64,000 bases of DNA from positions 1 to 64,000 of the forward strand of contig CAZYSP010000005.1 in the NCBI GenBank assembly GCA_964650285.1, read 5' to 3'. Shown piece after piece: positions 41,569 to 49,776 of this stretch. The translations under genes were made by a program, and so were the position numbers. Position 1 is the stretch's first letter, and the number at the start of each line of letters is the position of its first letter. The stretch comes from JACPJP01 sp964650285. GTDB taxonomy: Archaea; Nanobdellota; Nanobdellia; Woesearchaeales; GW2011-AR4. The notes beneath the pieces were generated by a model. That model ran no database searches, was not told where the DNA came from, and saw only the letters and a program-made list of their open reading frames with translations.

Positions 41569-42009
41569 TCATAGTGTTTTTTCGATTAGATACCTGTGAT
41601 TCTTCTTAGAAATCACTTTGTAGCCTAACTTCTTATAAAACTTAACTGCAGGATTATTGTCCCATACCTGCAATCTGATCTTTTTATACCCCCAAGTTTC
41701 AAAATACTTCATTAAAAAATACCCCATCTTTTTTTTCTGGTAAGCTGGGGAAATGAAAATCATTACCAAGTACAATGCATTTTTAACAAATGAATCTGGG
41801 ATAATATGGTAAAATCCAATCCTCCGTTTTCCTTTCATGATGATAATAATTTCCTTGTATCTTTTAGTAAAATCCTTGTCGAAATCTTTCTTATTGACAG
41901 ATTCATATTCTTTTATGCAGGGAAATAATGATTTTTTTCTGTTGGTGTACACAAAATCATAATCTTCTTCATTGTATTTTCTTGTTCGAATGCCAAAAGG
42001 ATTTTTCAT
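41569..42009 (-). CDS. GNAT-family acyltransferase
   Basis: A 146-residue GNAT N-acyltransferase. LYLVMIFISPAYQKKKMGYFLMKYF is the acyl-CoA binding motif A (V...Q/RxxGxG/A, here QKKKMG), followed by IRLQVWDNNPAVKFYKKLGYKVI, the typical B motif. The start codon overlaps the GT4 stop (ATGA). It probably N- or O-acylates an amino sugar freed by the adjacent deacetylase; this is inference from context. Confidence 0.8.
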   Translation of the reverse strand: MKNPFGIRTRKYNEEDYDFVYTNRKKSLFPCIKEYESVNKKDFDKDFTKRYKEIIIIMKGKRRIGFYHIIPDSFVKNALYLVMIFISPAYQKKKMGYFLMKYFETWGYKKIRLQVWDNNPAVKFYKKLGYKVISKKNHRYLIEKTL

Positions 42010-43148
42010 TTTCTTTCCCTCTTAATTGCCTTGTATAAATGTTCAGCATAGACGGAAATAGAAAATTTCTTGATGATTCTTTCTCTCCCTTTTTGCGCAA
42101 TACTCCGCTGCAATGAAGGATTTTTTGATAAAATTGTAATCTTTTTTGCCATATCTTCCACATCAAACTTCTTAGAAATCAATCCATACTCTTCATTTGG
42201 AAGGATAAAATTTCTCCCACCGCATTCCATAACCACCACTGGAGTGCCACAGGCTAATGCCTCACTCACTGCCGGCGTTATTTCCTGAAAGTTAGCCAAT
42301 ACAAATATATCCGCCTGGTTGTATATTTTAGGCAGTTTTTTATGCTCAACACTTCCAAGAAATTTTACGCTGTTTCGAAGTCCAAGACTAGCTGTCAATT
42401 TCTGCAGTTTCTTCTTATACGGACCATCTCCCACGATCCACAATTCAACACTCTTTATGCCTTGCTTATGGATTTTCTTCAATGCCCGTATTATCAACTG
42501 GTGCCCTTTTAATGGAATGAGCCCGGCAACAGAGAGCAAAATTTTCTTTTTTGATTTTTTCACCTTTACTGGTTTAAATAAGGTAGTGTCTACACCATGG
42601 CCTAAAATAATGAACTTGTTTTTGTTAATAGCATAGCCTAATCTTAAGCAGCGCTGCGCTGCTTGTGGATTAGTGAAAAGCAGGGCAGACGCAAAATCAT
42701 ACGCTTTTTTGATGAAAGGTTTTGTAAGGTACTTTGTTATGTGGAAAAGGAAAAATCCATCTACTGTTTGCGATGTTCTATAGATGAGTCTAGTGCCATA
42801 CCTTTTGGCTGCCAAATAACTTTGATAAGCAAACATATAGAATTCAGGATTACTAGTCTCAATCACATCATACCCCTTTAACTTCTGGATGAGGTCTGTG
42901 TAATAGAAACGAGGAACACCAAGTACAAATAATGCTTTTTCAATCGGAGTTTTATAATCAATACTTTGTATGTTCACTACCTTAAAACCTTTATAATCAA
43001 CCTTGTTTTTCCTATCGGTAAAAATAGTTACCTCTACATTCCTGTTCTTCATTAATCTCCTATACCCTGAGAGAAGAACGTGAAGAGAAGACTTAATATT
43101 GTGATGGGTTGGAATAACAACTGCCACTTTCAATTTTTTAATTGTCAT
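42006..43148 (-). CDS. Glycosyltransferase family 4 (GT-B)
   Basis: A 380-residue GT4 enzyme. N-terminal KLKVAVVIPTH, then the donor domain with SVAGLIPLKGHQLIIRAL, WIVGDGPYKKKL and the E-x7-E region FQEITPAVSEALACGTPVV. It heads the minus-strand set to 39095 and overlaps the GNAT gene by 4 bases. Its N-terminal 31 residues are 61% identical to the start of the deleted GT4 remnant at 26827-27029, so this family existed in at least two copies in the island. Confidence 0.88.
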   Translation of the reverse strand: MTIKKLKVAVVIPTHHNIKSSLHVLLSGYRRLMKNRNVEVTIFTDRKNKVDYKGFKVVNIQSIDYKTPIEKALFVLGVPRFYYTDLIQKLKGYDVIETSNPEFYMFAYQSYLAAKRYGTRLIYRTSQTVDGFFLFHITKYLTKPFIKKAYDFASALLFTNPQAAQRCLRLGYAINKNKFIILGHGVDTTLFKPVKVKKSKKKILLSVAGLIPLKGHQLIIRALKKIHKQGIKSVELWIVGDGPYKKKLQKLTASLGLRNSVKFLGSVEHKKLPKIYNQADIFVLANFQEITPAVSEALACGTPVVVMECGGRNFILPNEEYGLISKKFDVEDMAKKITILSKNPSLQRSIAQKGRERIIKKFSISVYAEHLYKAIKRERK

Positions 43149-43220
43149 AACTAAGGGTAAGAAAATACCATTAATAAAACTTATGAATTTAAATAATATA
43201 TCAAAGTAATGGAAAGAAAG

Positions 43221-44687
43221 TTATTCTATTAGTTTGTAAATTTTTGTGCTTGTCTTCTGGTTCTCGTATATTAATTCCTTATTTTTGCCTTCTATTTCCT
43301 GAAGATGTTCTTTGCTTAATATGGATCTTTTATCAAGCATGAAATTCTGGTTTACCCAGATGTAGTCATAGTCGTTTTCTTTTAGCTTTGTATGGGATAA
43401 TGAGGTCCTCTCTATATGATACTGTATGCATTGCCCTCCTGCGATAAATATGTCTTCTTTGTTTGTGTTTGTCTTTACCCAGTTGAAGTCTTCATTGTAG
43501 AAATCCCAGCTTCTGGAAGCTATTGTGAATTTTGCTGCTTCTGTTGCGACAAAGCCTGCAGAAATCAGGATTATTATTAGGGGCAATATTTTGTATTTTG
43601 ATGTTATCCTTTCCATGCCAATGCCGTAAAAGAATGCCAACGAGATTATGGCAGGTAGCAAAACTCTGGAAACATGAGGACCTACATTAATTATGTACAG
43701 GATGAATAATATGCCATATGACAGAAGCAGGATGTAAAAAATTCTTCCTCTGTTTTTTCTTAATCCGAAGAACAATGGAATGATAAAAATAATTGTTGCT
43801 AATAGAAATATTGAAAACAAAATCGGTAAGTAGGGTAAATCTATGAAAAACAATGTGTTGTAATTACCATCAGGAATTCCGAAGAATCCAAGATATGTTA
43901 CAATATATGTGTCTATTGAAAACAAGCGGGTTATGTCCAGTGTTGAAAATGCTTGCTGTTGAATGCCTTTGAATATGAAATTTAAGAAGGGCCATATTGG
44001 ATTTCCAAGCAAAACCCAGTTTCTTATGAACCATGGAAGACCAATGATTCCCGGTATAATAATTGTAATTAATGCGTTTCTCAATAATAATTTTTTATTT
44101 TTATATCTTTTATAGATAATGAAAAGTATAACAGGCATAACAAAGATACCATTGTATTTTGTCCATATGGCAAGTCCTGCTACTATGCTGCTTAATATAA
44201 TTTTGTTGTTTAATGCAAAGTATATGCTTAAAAGTACAAAGAAAGTGAGCATCGATCCTACATAACCTAAGATGCTGTAGTCTATGAAAATGGGTATAAA
44301 TGACAGGAATAATATGCTGTAAAACAATGCTTTTTCATCTAGGAATTTTTTTAGGAGCAGGTAAGACACTATTAATGACATGCTCCCGAATAACGGAGAT
44401 ACGAGTTTCAATCCAAATTCACTTCCAAATACAGAGAAGATTGAACTGAATAAGGATGCAATGATGTGGAACAAAGGAGGGGCCCAGAATGGCTCATCTC
44501 TTCCAAGCGGTTCAGAAAGCGGACTCTGCATGTTGTTTCCTATGAATTTTGAGACAGAAAACTGCCAGCACGCATCTCCTGAGACAGTATAAATTGCGAT
44601 TAAAGAAAAGCGTATAATTATTGCTAGGATTATTACGATAATCGCATATTTTTCATATTTTCCCAGCTTTTTATTATGTAGCATCAT
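43221..44687 (-). CDS. GT39/ArnT-type membrane glycosyltransferase
   Basis: A 488-residue GT-C protein with about 11 membrane helices. The first external loop holds SGDACWQFSVSKFIG and the GRDEPFWAPPLFHIIASLF segment, typical of the dolichyl-phosphate-mannose mannosyltransferase group (the E/D-rich loop and PPLFH). The C-terminal ~100 residues are soluble. It would transfer from a polyprenyl-phosphate sugar at the outer face. It is coupled to the GT4 gene at 44684 by a 4-base overlap. Confidence 0.82.
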   Translation of the reverse strand: MMLHNKKLGKYEKYAIIVIILAIIIRFSLIAIYTVSGDACWQFSVSKFIGNNMQSPLSEPLGRDEPFWAPPLFHIIASLFSSIFSVFGSEFGLKLVSPLFGSMSLIVSYLLLKKFLDEKALFYSILFLSFIPIFIDYSILGYVGSMLTFFVLLSIYFALNNKIILSSIVAGLAIWTKYNGIFVMPVILFIIYKRYKNKKLLLRNALITIIIPGIIGLPWFIRNWVLLGNPIWPFLNFIFKGIQQQAFSTLDITRLFSIDTYIVTYLGFFGIPDGNYNTLFFIDLPYLPILFSIFLLATIIFIIPLFFGLRKNRGRIFYILLLSYGILFILYIINVGPHVSRVLLPAIISLAFFYGIGMERITSKYKILPLIIILISAGFVATEAAKFTIASRSWDFYNEDFNWVKTNTNKEDIFIAGGQCIQYHIERTSLSHTKLKENDYDYIWVNQNFMLDKRSILSKEHLQEIEGKNKELIYENQKTSTKIYKLIE

Positions 44688-45688
44688 TTAACCAGATTGA
44701 TTACTGCCTCTGAGAATGCTTTTATGTCTTTATTTTTAACTAAAATTCCTTTTTTTACAATCTCCGGATGCGAACCTATGCTGAATGCAACAACTTTTTT
44801 TCCACAAGCTTGGACTTCTGCAGCTGGTAAATTAAAACCTTCCCATGATGATGCTGTTACATAAATGTTGCATGCTGCATAATAGTAAGGAAGGTCTTCA
44901 TCAGGAACAAAACCAGTAAAAATTACATCTTTTCCTGCTAATTTTCTCAATTTTTTGAAATAATTAGTAAATGTTGGTTTTCCAACAACAAGCAGTTTTG
45001 CATTGGGAATATGTTTTTTTATTGTAATAAATGATTTTAACAGTAAATGAATGCCTTTGTGTGGAGCAAGTCTTCCAATAAATAACAGAACTTTATTATT
45101 TTTTAAATTATATTTTTTTATTATTTTATTTGGTTTTATCTTTTTATTAAATCTTTTTTTGTCTATTTTGTTGTATATGACTTTGCTATTTATTCCAGAT
45201 TCTTTTTTTAATACTTCTTTTAGATACTTACTTACAGAATAAGCTGCATCAATATTTTTTAATGTTATATTATTAAAAAACAAAAATAATTTCATATACA
45301 ATCTTTGAGAAATATTATTAATCAAGCCTGTTGTATTAATGCCGTGGTCATGGTAAATATATTTTATTTTATAATGTTTTTTTGCCAGATATGCAAGCCA
45401 GTTCATTGGGTAGAAATGGCTTATTACAATATCATAATTTTTTAATTTTTTATAGTATGCTAATTTTTTAAAATCCATAAAGAAGAAAAGCCTATATAAG
45501 CGCTGTAATGTTGCATTTTTAGGCATGCCAAGAGAAACTACTTTGTAGTTTTCTGGCTTTATGTTTGATTCCAATGCTATAACTGTTACATTATTGCCTT
45601 TTTTAGCATATTCTTTAGCCTGCTGCTCTACAACCCTATCAATTCCGCTATAATAATTAAATGTTGGAGTTAAAATTGCTATTCGCAT
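44684..45688 (-). CDS. Glycosyltransferase family 4 (GT-B)
   Basis: A 334-residue GT4. The N-terminal RIAILTPTFNYYSGIDRVVEQQAKEYAKKG is the standard opening, and LLFIGRLAPHKGIHLLLKSF with SSWEGFNLPAAEVQACGKKVV (E-x7-E) forms the donor site. It overlaps both neighbours by 1-4 bases, so it is co-translated with the Dol-P-Man-type GT2 and the GT39 gene. Very AT-rich, including several K-N runs. Confidence 0.88.
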   Translation of the reverse strand: MRIAILTPTFNYYSGIDRVVEQQAKEYAKKGNNVTVIALESNIKPENYKVVSLGMPKNATLQRLYRLFFFMDFKKLAYYKKLKNYDIVISHFYPMNWLAYLAKKHYKIKYIYHDHGINTTGLINNISQRLYMKLFLFFNNITLKNIDAAYSVSKYLKEVLKKESGINSKVIYNKIDKKRFNKKIKPNKIIKKYNLKNNKVLLFIGRLAPHKGIHLLLKSFITIKKHIPNAKLLVVGKPTFTNYFKKLRKLAGKDVIFTGFVPDEDLPYYYAACNIYVTASSWEGFNLPAAEVQACGKKVVAFSIGSHPEIVKKGILVKNKDIKAFSEAVINLVK

Positions 45689-46404
45689 TATATTTCACCA
45701 ATCAATTTTAAAAACCTCAATTTCGTAACCATAAAATAACCAGATGCAAGCTGCTTAATACCAAGTTTAGATTTTCCTTTTGTTCTGTTAATGAAAGTTA
45801 TTGGTATTTCTTTTATCTTAAAGCCCTTTAAGTGAGCTTTAAACAAAACTTCCTGAACAATAGCAGGTCCTTTTGACTGCAATTTTTCAGCTTTAATGCT
45901 TTCCAGCACCTTTCTTTTAAAGCACCTGTAGCCGGAGTTGCAGTCTTTGACTTTTAGTCCAAGTAAAAGCTTTATGTATTGATTAGCAAAATATGTTATT
46001 ATTCTTCTTATAATGCCTCTTCCAATTTCCTTGCTGCCTTTAAGCTGTCTTGAGCCAAGAATTAAATCAGCATTTTTTATTTCTTTAAGCATTAATGGAA
46101 TGTATTTTGGATCATGAGACATATCAGCATCCATTTCAATTATTATATCTGCATTATTTTTTAAACAATAAATAAAACCATCTCTTCCACCTGAGCCGCG
46201 GCCACGATTTGTTTTTCTTAATAATAAATGAACATTTTTTTTCTTTTTAGCTATATCTTGTACTATTTTCCAGGTTCCATCCGGGCTGTTATCATCAGCA
46301 ACAACTATATGCAGGTTTTTTATCTTTAAATTCAGAATATTATTTATTAAATTCCCAATGTTTTCTTTTTCATTGTATGTTGGAATCATTACAAAGGTTT
46401 TCAT
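45688..46404 (-). CDS. Dolichyl/polyprenyl-phosphate mannosyltransferase-like GT2 (DPM1-type)
   Basis: A 238-residue GT2. MIPTYNEKENIGNLI, VVADDNSPDGTW, RGRGSGGRDGF and EMDADMSHDPKYIP are the DPM1 landmarks, including the DAD metal site. The CNSGYRCFKRKVLESI motif near the C-terminus is also DPM1-type. It makes the lipid-phosphate sugar used by GT-C enzymes such as the one encoded at 43221. It has no C-terminal membrane helices, so it is peripheral. Confidence 0.87.
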   Translation of the reverse strand: MKTFVMIPTYNEKENIGNLINNILNLKIKNLHIVVADDNSPDGTWKIVQDIAKKKKNVHLLLRKTNRGRGSGGRDGFIYCLKNNADIIIEMDADMSHDPKYIPLMLKEIKNADLILGSRQLKGSKEIGRGIIRRIITYFANQYIKLLLGLKVKDCNSGYRCFKRKVLESIKAEKLQSKGPAIVQEVLFKAHLKGFKIKEIPITFINRTKGKSKLGIKQLASGYFMVTKLRFLKLIGEI

Positions 46405-46407
46405 TTT

Positions 46408-47415
46408 TCAGATAAGCTTTTTAACACCATTCACCATTTCATCAATATCCCATTCTGGTGGAATATCACATTTAGTTTTATAGGAACAGTAATCCTTTCC
46501 CTTGCCTATTATTTTTGCACCCCTATCATATAACTCAATTTCTGCGGCCGAAGTGCTATAGAAAAATGCCACAATTTTCTTTTTTAATGCTATACCTATG
46601 TGCATTGCAAGGCTGTCTGATGTGATTAAAATATTACATAGGTTCACTAAAGAAGCAAATTCCATGAGTGAATTATCACAGCCTGCATCTATAATATTTG
46701 TTTTTATTAGGCTTTTTATTTTTTCATTTCTTTCTGTTTCAGTAGGGCCTCCAAATAAAATTAATTTTGCATTATTAAAATTATTATTTAAATTATCAAT
46801 TAATTCTGCTGTTTTCTCTATGCTTAGTTTTTTGTCCTGCCATCTTCCTCCTGCTCCGGTATTTATTCCAATAACTAGGTCATTATTTTTTATACTATTT
46901 TTATTTGTAAATTTTTTTCCAAATTCTATTTCATCATTATTTAAAATTAATATTGGCTCCTGTTTTTTGTATTCTAAATCAAGAATTTTGTATAAGATTT
47001 CCGGGTAAGTGTTTTTGTTTTGAGCTTTTAATTCATCTGCTTTTTCTTTACCGAACTTTGAGATTAAGCCTATGTCAAACCATGGGGAAGAATCTTCAGT
47101 GTAAGTTTTTTTGTTGTTATCTAAGTAAGCACCAATAATCTTTTTATGCTTAATTTTTGTGGCTAGTTTGCATGCATCATAATCATCATCCAAATTTATT
47201 ATTAAATCGTATTCATTATTTTCCAATTCTTTTAAATTATTATCAATTAAATAAATATTATTAATTAAGTTGTTGTTTTTTAGAATAGCAAATGATTCCT
47301 TTTTTGTAACCCGGTCTATTGAACAGTCTTTGTATTTTTCCTTCAGCCCTGGAAGAATAGAAGTGGTTCTAATAACATCTCCTATTGCGCCTAGTTTTAT
47401 TATGAGTATGTTCAT
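46408..47415 (-). CDS. GT9 (ADP-heptose--LPS heptosyltransferase-like)
   Basis: A 335-residue glycosyltransferase family 9 protein. The start NILIIKLGAIGDVIRTTSILPGLKEKY is the diagnostic GT9 sequence, with later IGINTGAGGRW, LFGGPTETERN and ITSDSLAMHIGIALKKKIVAFF. GT9 enzymes are mainly heptosyltransferases that use ADP-heptose. The ADP-heptose genes at 61083-64000 are in the same window, which makes that donor credible. The start of the operon 46404-43221 follows 3 bases behind its stop. Confidence 0.86.
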   Translation of the reverse strand: MNILIIKLGAIGDVIRTTSILPGLKEKYKDCSIDRVTKKESFAILKNNNLINNIYLIDNNLKELENNEYDLIINLDDDYDACKLATKIKHKKIIGAYLDNNKKTYTEDSSPWFDIGLISKFGKEKADELKAQNKNTYPEILYKILDLEYKKQEPILILNNDEIEFGKKFTNKNSIKNNDLVIGINTGAGGRWQDKKLSIEKTAELIDNLNNNFNNAKLILFGGPTETERNEKIKSLIKTNIIDAGCDNSLMEFASLVNLCNILITSDSLAMHIGIALKKKIVAFFYSTSAAEIELYDRGAKIIGKGKDYCSYKTKCDIPPEWDIDEMVNGVKKLI

Positions 47416-47441
47416 TATTTAAAGCAGGCAAGAGATAAAGA

Positions 47442-47449
47442 TTTATAAA
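47442..47449 (+). promoter_or_regulatory. TATA box for membrane protein gene at 47473
   Basis: TTTATAAA is centred 27 bases before ATG 47473; leaderless start. Confidence 0.55.
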
Positions 47450-47472
47450 GATAATTATTTTTACAAGAATAT

Positions 47473-49092
47473 ATGAAAATTAATAAAAAATACCTCGAAG
47501 TATTTATTTTTCTAATTGTTTACTTGTTTGCTCTTTATATGTGGACATTGCCTTTTCAGGATAATAAAGTTCCTTATGGTGAATGGGATGCAATATCGCA
47601 CTGGGAGCTTGGGGATTTTATTGCTCAAAGAGACAGGACATTTGTTAATTTGCCTCCTTTTTTGGATTATTCTTATGGGCCTGATAACAGGTTTAAGCCC
47701 CATACTTTGTGGTATCATCCGCCATTTCATACTGATTTTGCAATAATATCTGCTTTTTCCAATGACAGGATGGCGCCTATATACATTACAAATGCAATAT
47801 TTGCAAGCGCAATATTAATTTCAGTCTTTTTTGTAATAAACAGGTTATTTGGTTTTCTTCCGGGAATATTGTCTGCGTTTGTGCTTACTTTTTCAATGAG
47901 GGATATCCTTCCTTATCTGTGGGGACAGTGGCCTGAAAGGTTTGCTTATGCTTTCATTCCTTTAATCTTATACTGTTTTTATATGTATTACACTACTTAT
48001 TCCAAGGAAAAAAGCAAGCCAATTTATCTTTACATAATGTCTTTGCTTCTTGCTGTTAATGTGTTTATCCATCCCATGGTTTTCTTCCATTCTCTTGTAG
48101 GAATTTTTGTGTTTGGACTGGTTTTAATTATAAAACATAAGAAAATTCCTTTAAATTTTAGACATATAGGGATTTTTTTACTTATTTTTATATTGTTGTT
48201 TGCAGTATTCCCTTACCAAAGCGGGAATGTTATAGTATCTTTTTTTGGCAGTTCTACTCCCGAAGATAAAAAATATTCTCCTTTATCAAGATTATTACAA
48301 TGGTCTCCTAATCCTAAGGATTTTGTAGGGTCTGTGCCAGAGTCCTATTTTTCCTTCAAAGATATGCATGGTTTATGGACATTGCCTTTTCTTTTGATAG
48401 GACTTTTGATTTTAGTGGTGAGAAGGGAAAATAGAGATATATTCCTTTTAGCTTGGTTAATAAGCTTATATCTGGTTTTGCATAGGGATTTGATTGGCAA
48501 ATTTATGTTTCTCCATAGGTCTCTTTCTGCATCTGCGCATATCTTTGTACCGATAACTATGGTTGGGGTGCTTTCCATATTTTCATTTTTTAAAATACTG
48601 AAAGTATCTAAATCTCTTTTAAAATATGGAGCAGTAATATTGGTTGTCGCATTAACTCTAGTCTATAATTTTCCTGCAGCACAGTCAACACTTGATAAAG
48701 CTTATGATTCACCATTTATAAGAATTAATTCTGCACAGGTTGAGGTTAGTGAATGGTTAAAAGATAATATAGATGAAGATGATAATGTATCTGTGATTGG
48801 ACCTCCTCCAGAGATAATGCAGAAAGTCTGGTGGATGGCCTCTTATTCTCACAGAACAAGCCATTATTTTGAAGGATTCTTAACATGGGGTACTTTTGAA
48901 GAAAATAGGGATGAGGTTATTAGATACCATATTTTAAATGATTATATAGTATTTGATTATTCAGATATTGCATTATTGAGTGACAGGAGCCTTGTTGAGC
49001 GATGGTCAACATTTGAAGAACAAAACTTTGCGGGTCATACATTGTTGTATAATAAAGATAACATAAGGGTGTATAAATATGAACTTTCCTAA
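47473..49092 (+). CDS. GT-C-like polytopic membrane protein
   Basis: A 539-residue protein with about 10 hydrophobic helices and a soluble C-terminal ~130 residues. The first external loop (about residues 35-85: YGEWDAISHWELGDF and TLWYHPPFHTDFAII) carries acidic and histidine residues like GT-C glycosyltransferases (compare the PPLFH loop of PMT-type enzymes), but it does not fit GT39 clearly. MRDILPYLWGQWPERFAYAF matches a similar WGHWPSILSQSF segment in the membrane protein at 49757-51427, so the two are related. The function is probably sugar transfer at the outer face. Confidence 0.65.
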   Translation: MKINKKYLEVFIFLIVYLFALYMWTLPFQDNKVPYGEWDAISHWELGDFIAQRDRTFVNLPPFLDYSYGPDNRFKPHTLWYHPPFHTDFAIISAFSNDRMAPIYITNAIFASAILISVFFVINRLFGFLPGILSAFVLTFSMRDILPYLWGQWPERFAYAFIPLILYCFYMYYTTYSKEKSKPIYLYIMSLLLAVNVFIHPMVFFHSLVGIFVFGLVLIIKHKKIPLNFRHIGIFLLIFILLFAVFPYQSGNVIVSFFGSSTPEDKKYSPLSRLLQWSPNPKDFVGSVPESYFSFKDMHGLWTLPFLLIGLLILVVRRENRDIFLLAWLISLYLVLHRDLIGKFMFLHRSLSASAHIFVPITMVGVLSIFSFFKILKVSKSLLKYGAVILVVALTLVYNFPAAQSTLDKAYDSPFIRINSAQVEVSEWLKDNIDEDDNVSVIGPPPEIMQKVWWMASYSHRTSHYFEGFLTWGTFEENRDEVIRYHILNDYIVFDYSDIALLSDRSLVERWSTFEEQNFAGHTLLYNKDNIRVYKYELS

Positions 49093-49414
49093 AATTGAAA
49101 ATATTGGATTCATTGGAATCATTATAGCTGTGATACTGGTTTTTTTCTTTTTTATACTGGGTTTTTCAGGAATGATGTCTGTGTTAGGAATAATATTGCT
49201 GTTTATGGTTCCATTTTATCTGATACTGGATAATTTTGATCTTAGCCAGGATGAGAAAATAGTATTTTCATTTTTTATTGGTGTTGGAATATTCCCTGCG
49301 ATAACGTACTGGCTTGGAATGCTGATATCTTTCAGGATAGCTATTCTCATTACTTTTGTTATATTGATTGTTGTTGGTTTTGTTATGAGGAAAGTTTGGA
49401 AGAAGAATAGTTAA
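49079..49414 (+). CDS. Small membrane protein (DUF1616-like)
   Basis: A 111-residue protein with three hydrophobic helices and a short basic C-terminal tail (RKVWKKNS). The segment of residues 45-75 (VPFYLILDNFDLSQDEKIVFSFFIG) resembles the short domain P-x-Y-[LF]-...-ER/EK-...-G found in DUF1616-type proteins. It overlaps the end of the upstream membrane gene by 14 bases. Its TAA stop lies inside the sequence TTAA (49411-49414), which also supplies the stop of the convergent gene. Confidence 0.6.
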   Translation: MNFPKIENIGFIGIIIAVILVFFFFILGFSGMMSVLGIILLFMVPFYLILDNFDLSQDEKIVFSFFIGVGIFPAITYWLGMLISFRIAILITFVILIVVGFVMRKVWKKNS

Positions 49415-49776
49415 ATTTTATGATTTCTCAAATTAATTACTATTCCAACCAAAATCAAAACCAGAGGCAATACAATCGAATGGTATTTTATGTTCAATCC
49501 AATAAGTCCAATGTAATAGCTAAGGATTCCAATTATGGCTGCAGCCATTGCGGTTCCTATTACAAACCGTTCTACAAATCTTAGCTGTTCTTTCCAGTAA
49601 AGCATTATGAAGTAGCCAGGAAGAGCAAAGAGCCAGAACAATGATAAAACATTTCTGAATAAAACAATCAGATTTTCTTTATAAAATGCAATTTTAAAAA
49701 TTATTAAAACTATTAAAAAAACTAAACCAATGTATTGGGATTCCTTTTTTACTACCTCAAAAACTTCTTTCTTCAA
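49411..49776 (-). CDS. Small membrane protein (DUF1616-like)
   Basis: A 121-residue protein with four hydrophobic helices. ALPGYFIMLYWKEQLRFVERFVIGTAMAAAIIG resembles the LPGY-...-ER-...-G pattern of DUF1616-like domains and is a likely relative of the convergent 111-residue protein. It starts inside the end of the upstream large membrane gene (20-base overlap), mirroring the arrangement on the other strand. Its stop is shared within TTAA at 49411-49414. Confidence 0.6.
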   Translation of the reverse strand: MKKEVFEVVKKESQYIGLVFLIVLIIFKIAFYKENLIVLFRNVLSLFWLFALPGYFIMLYWKEQLRFVERFVIGTAMAAAIIGILSYYIGLIGLNIKYHSIVLPLVLILVGIVINLRNHKI

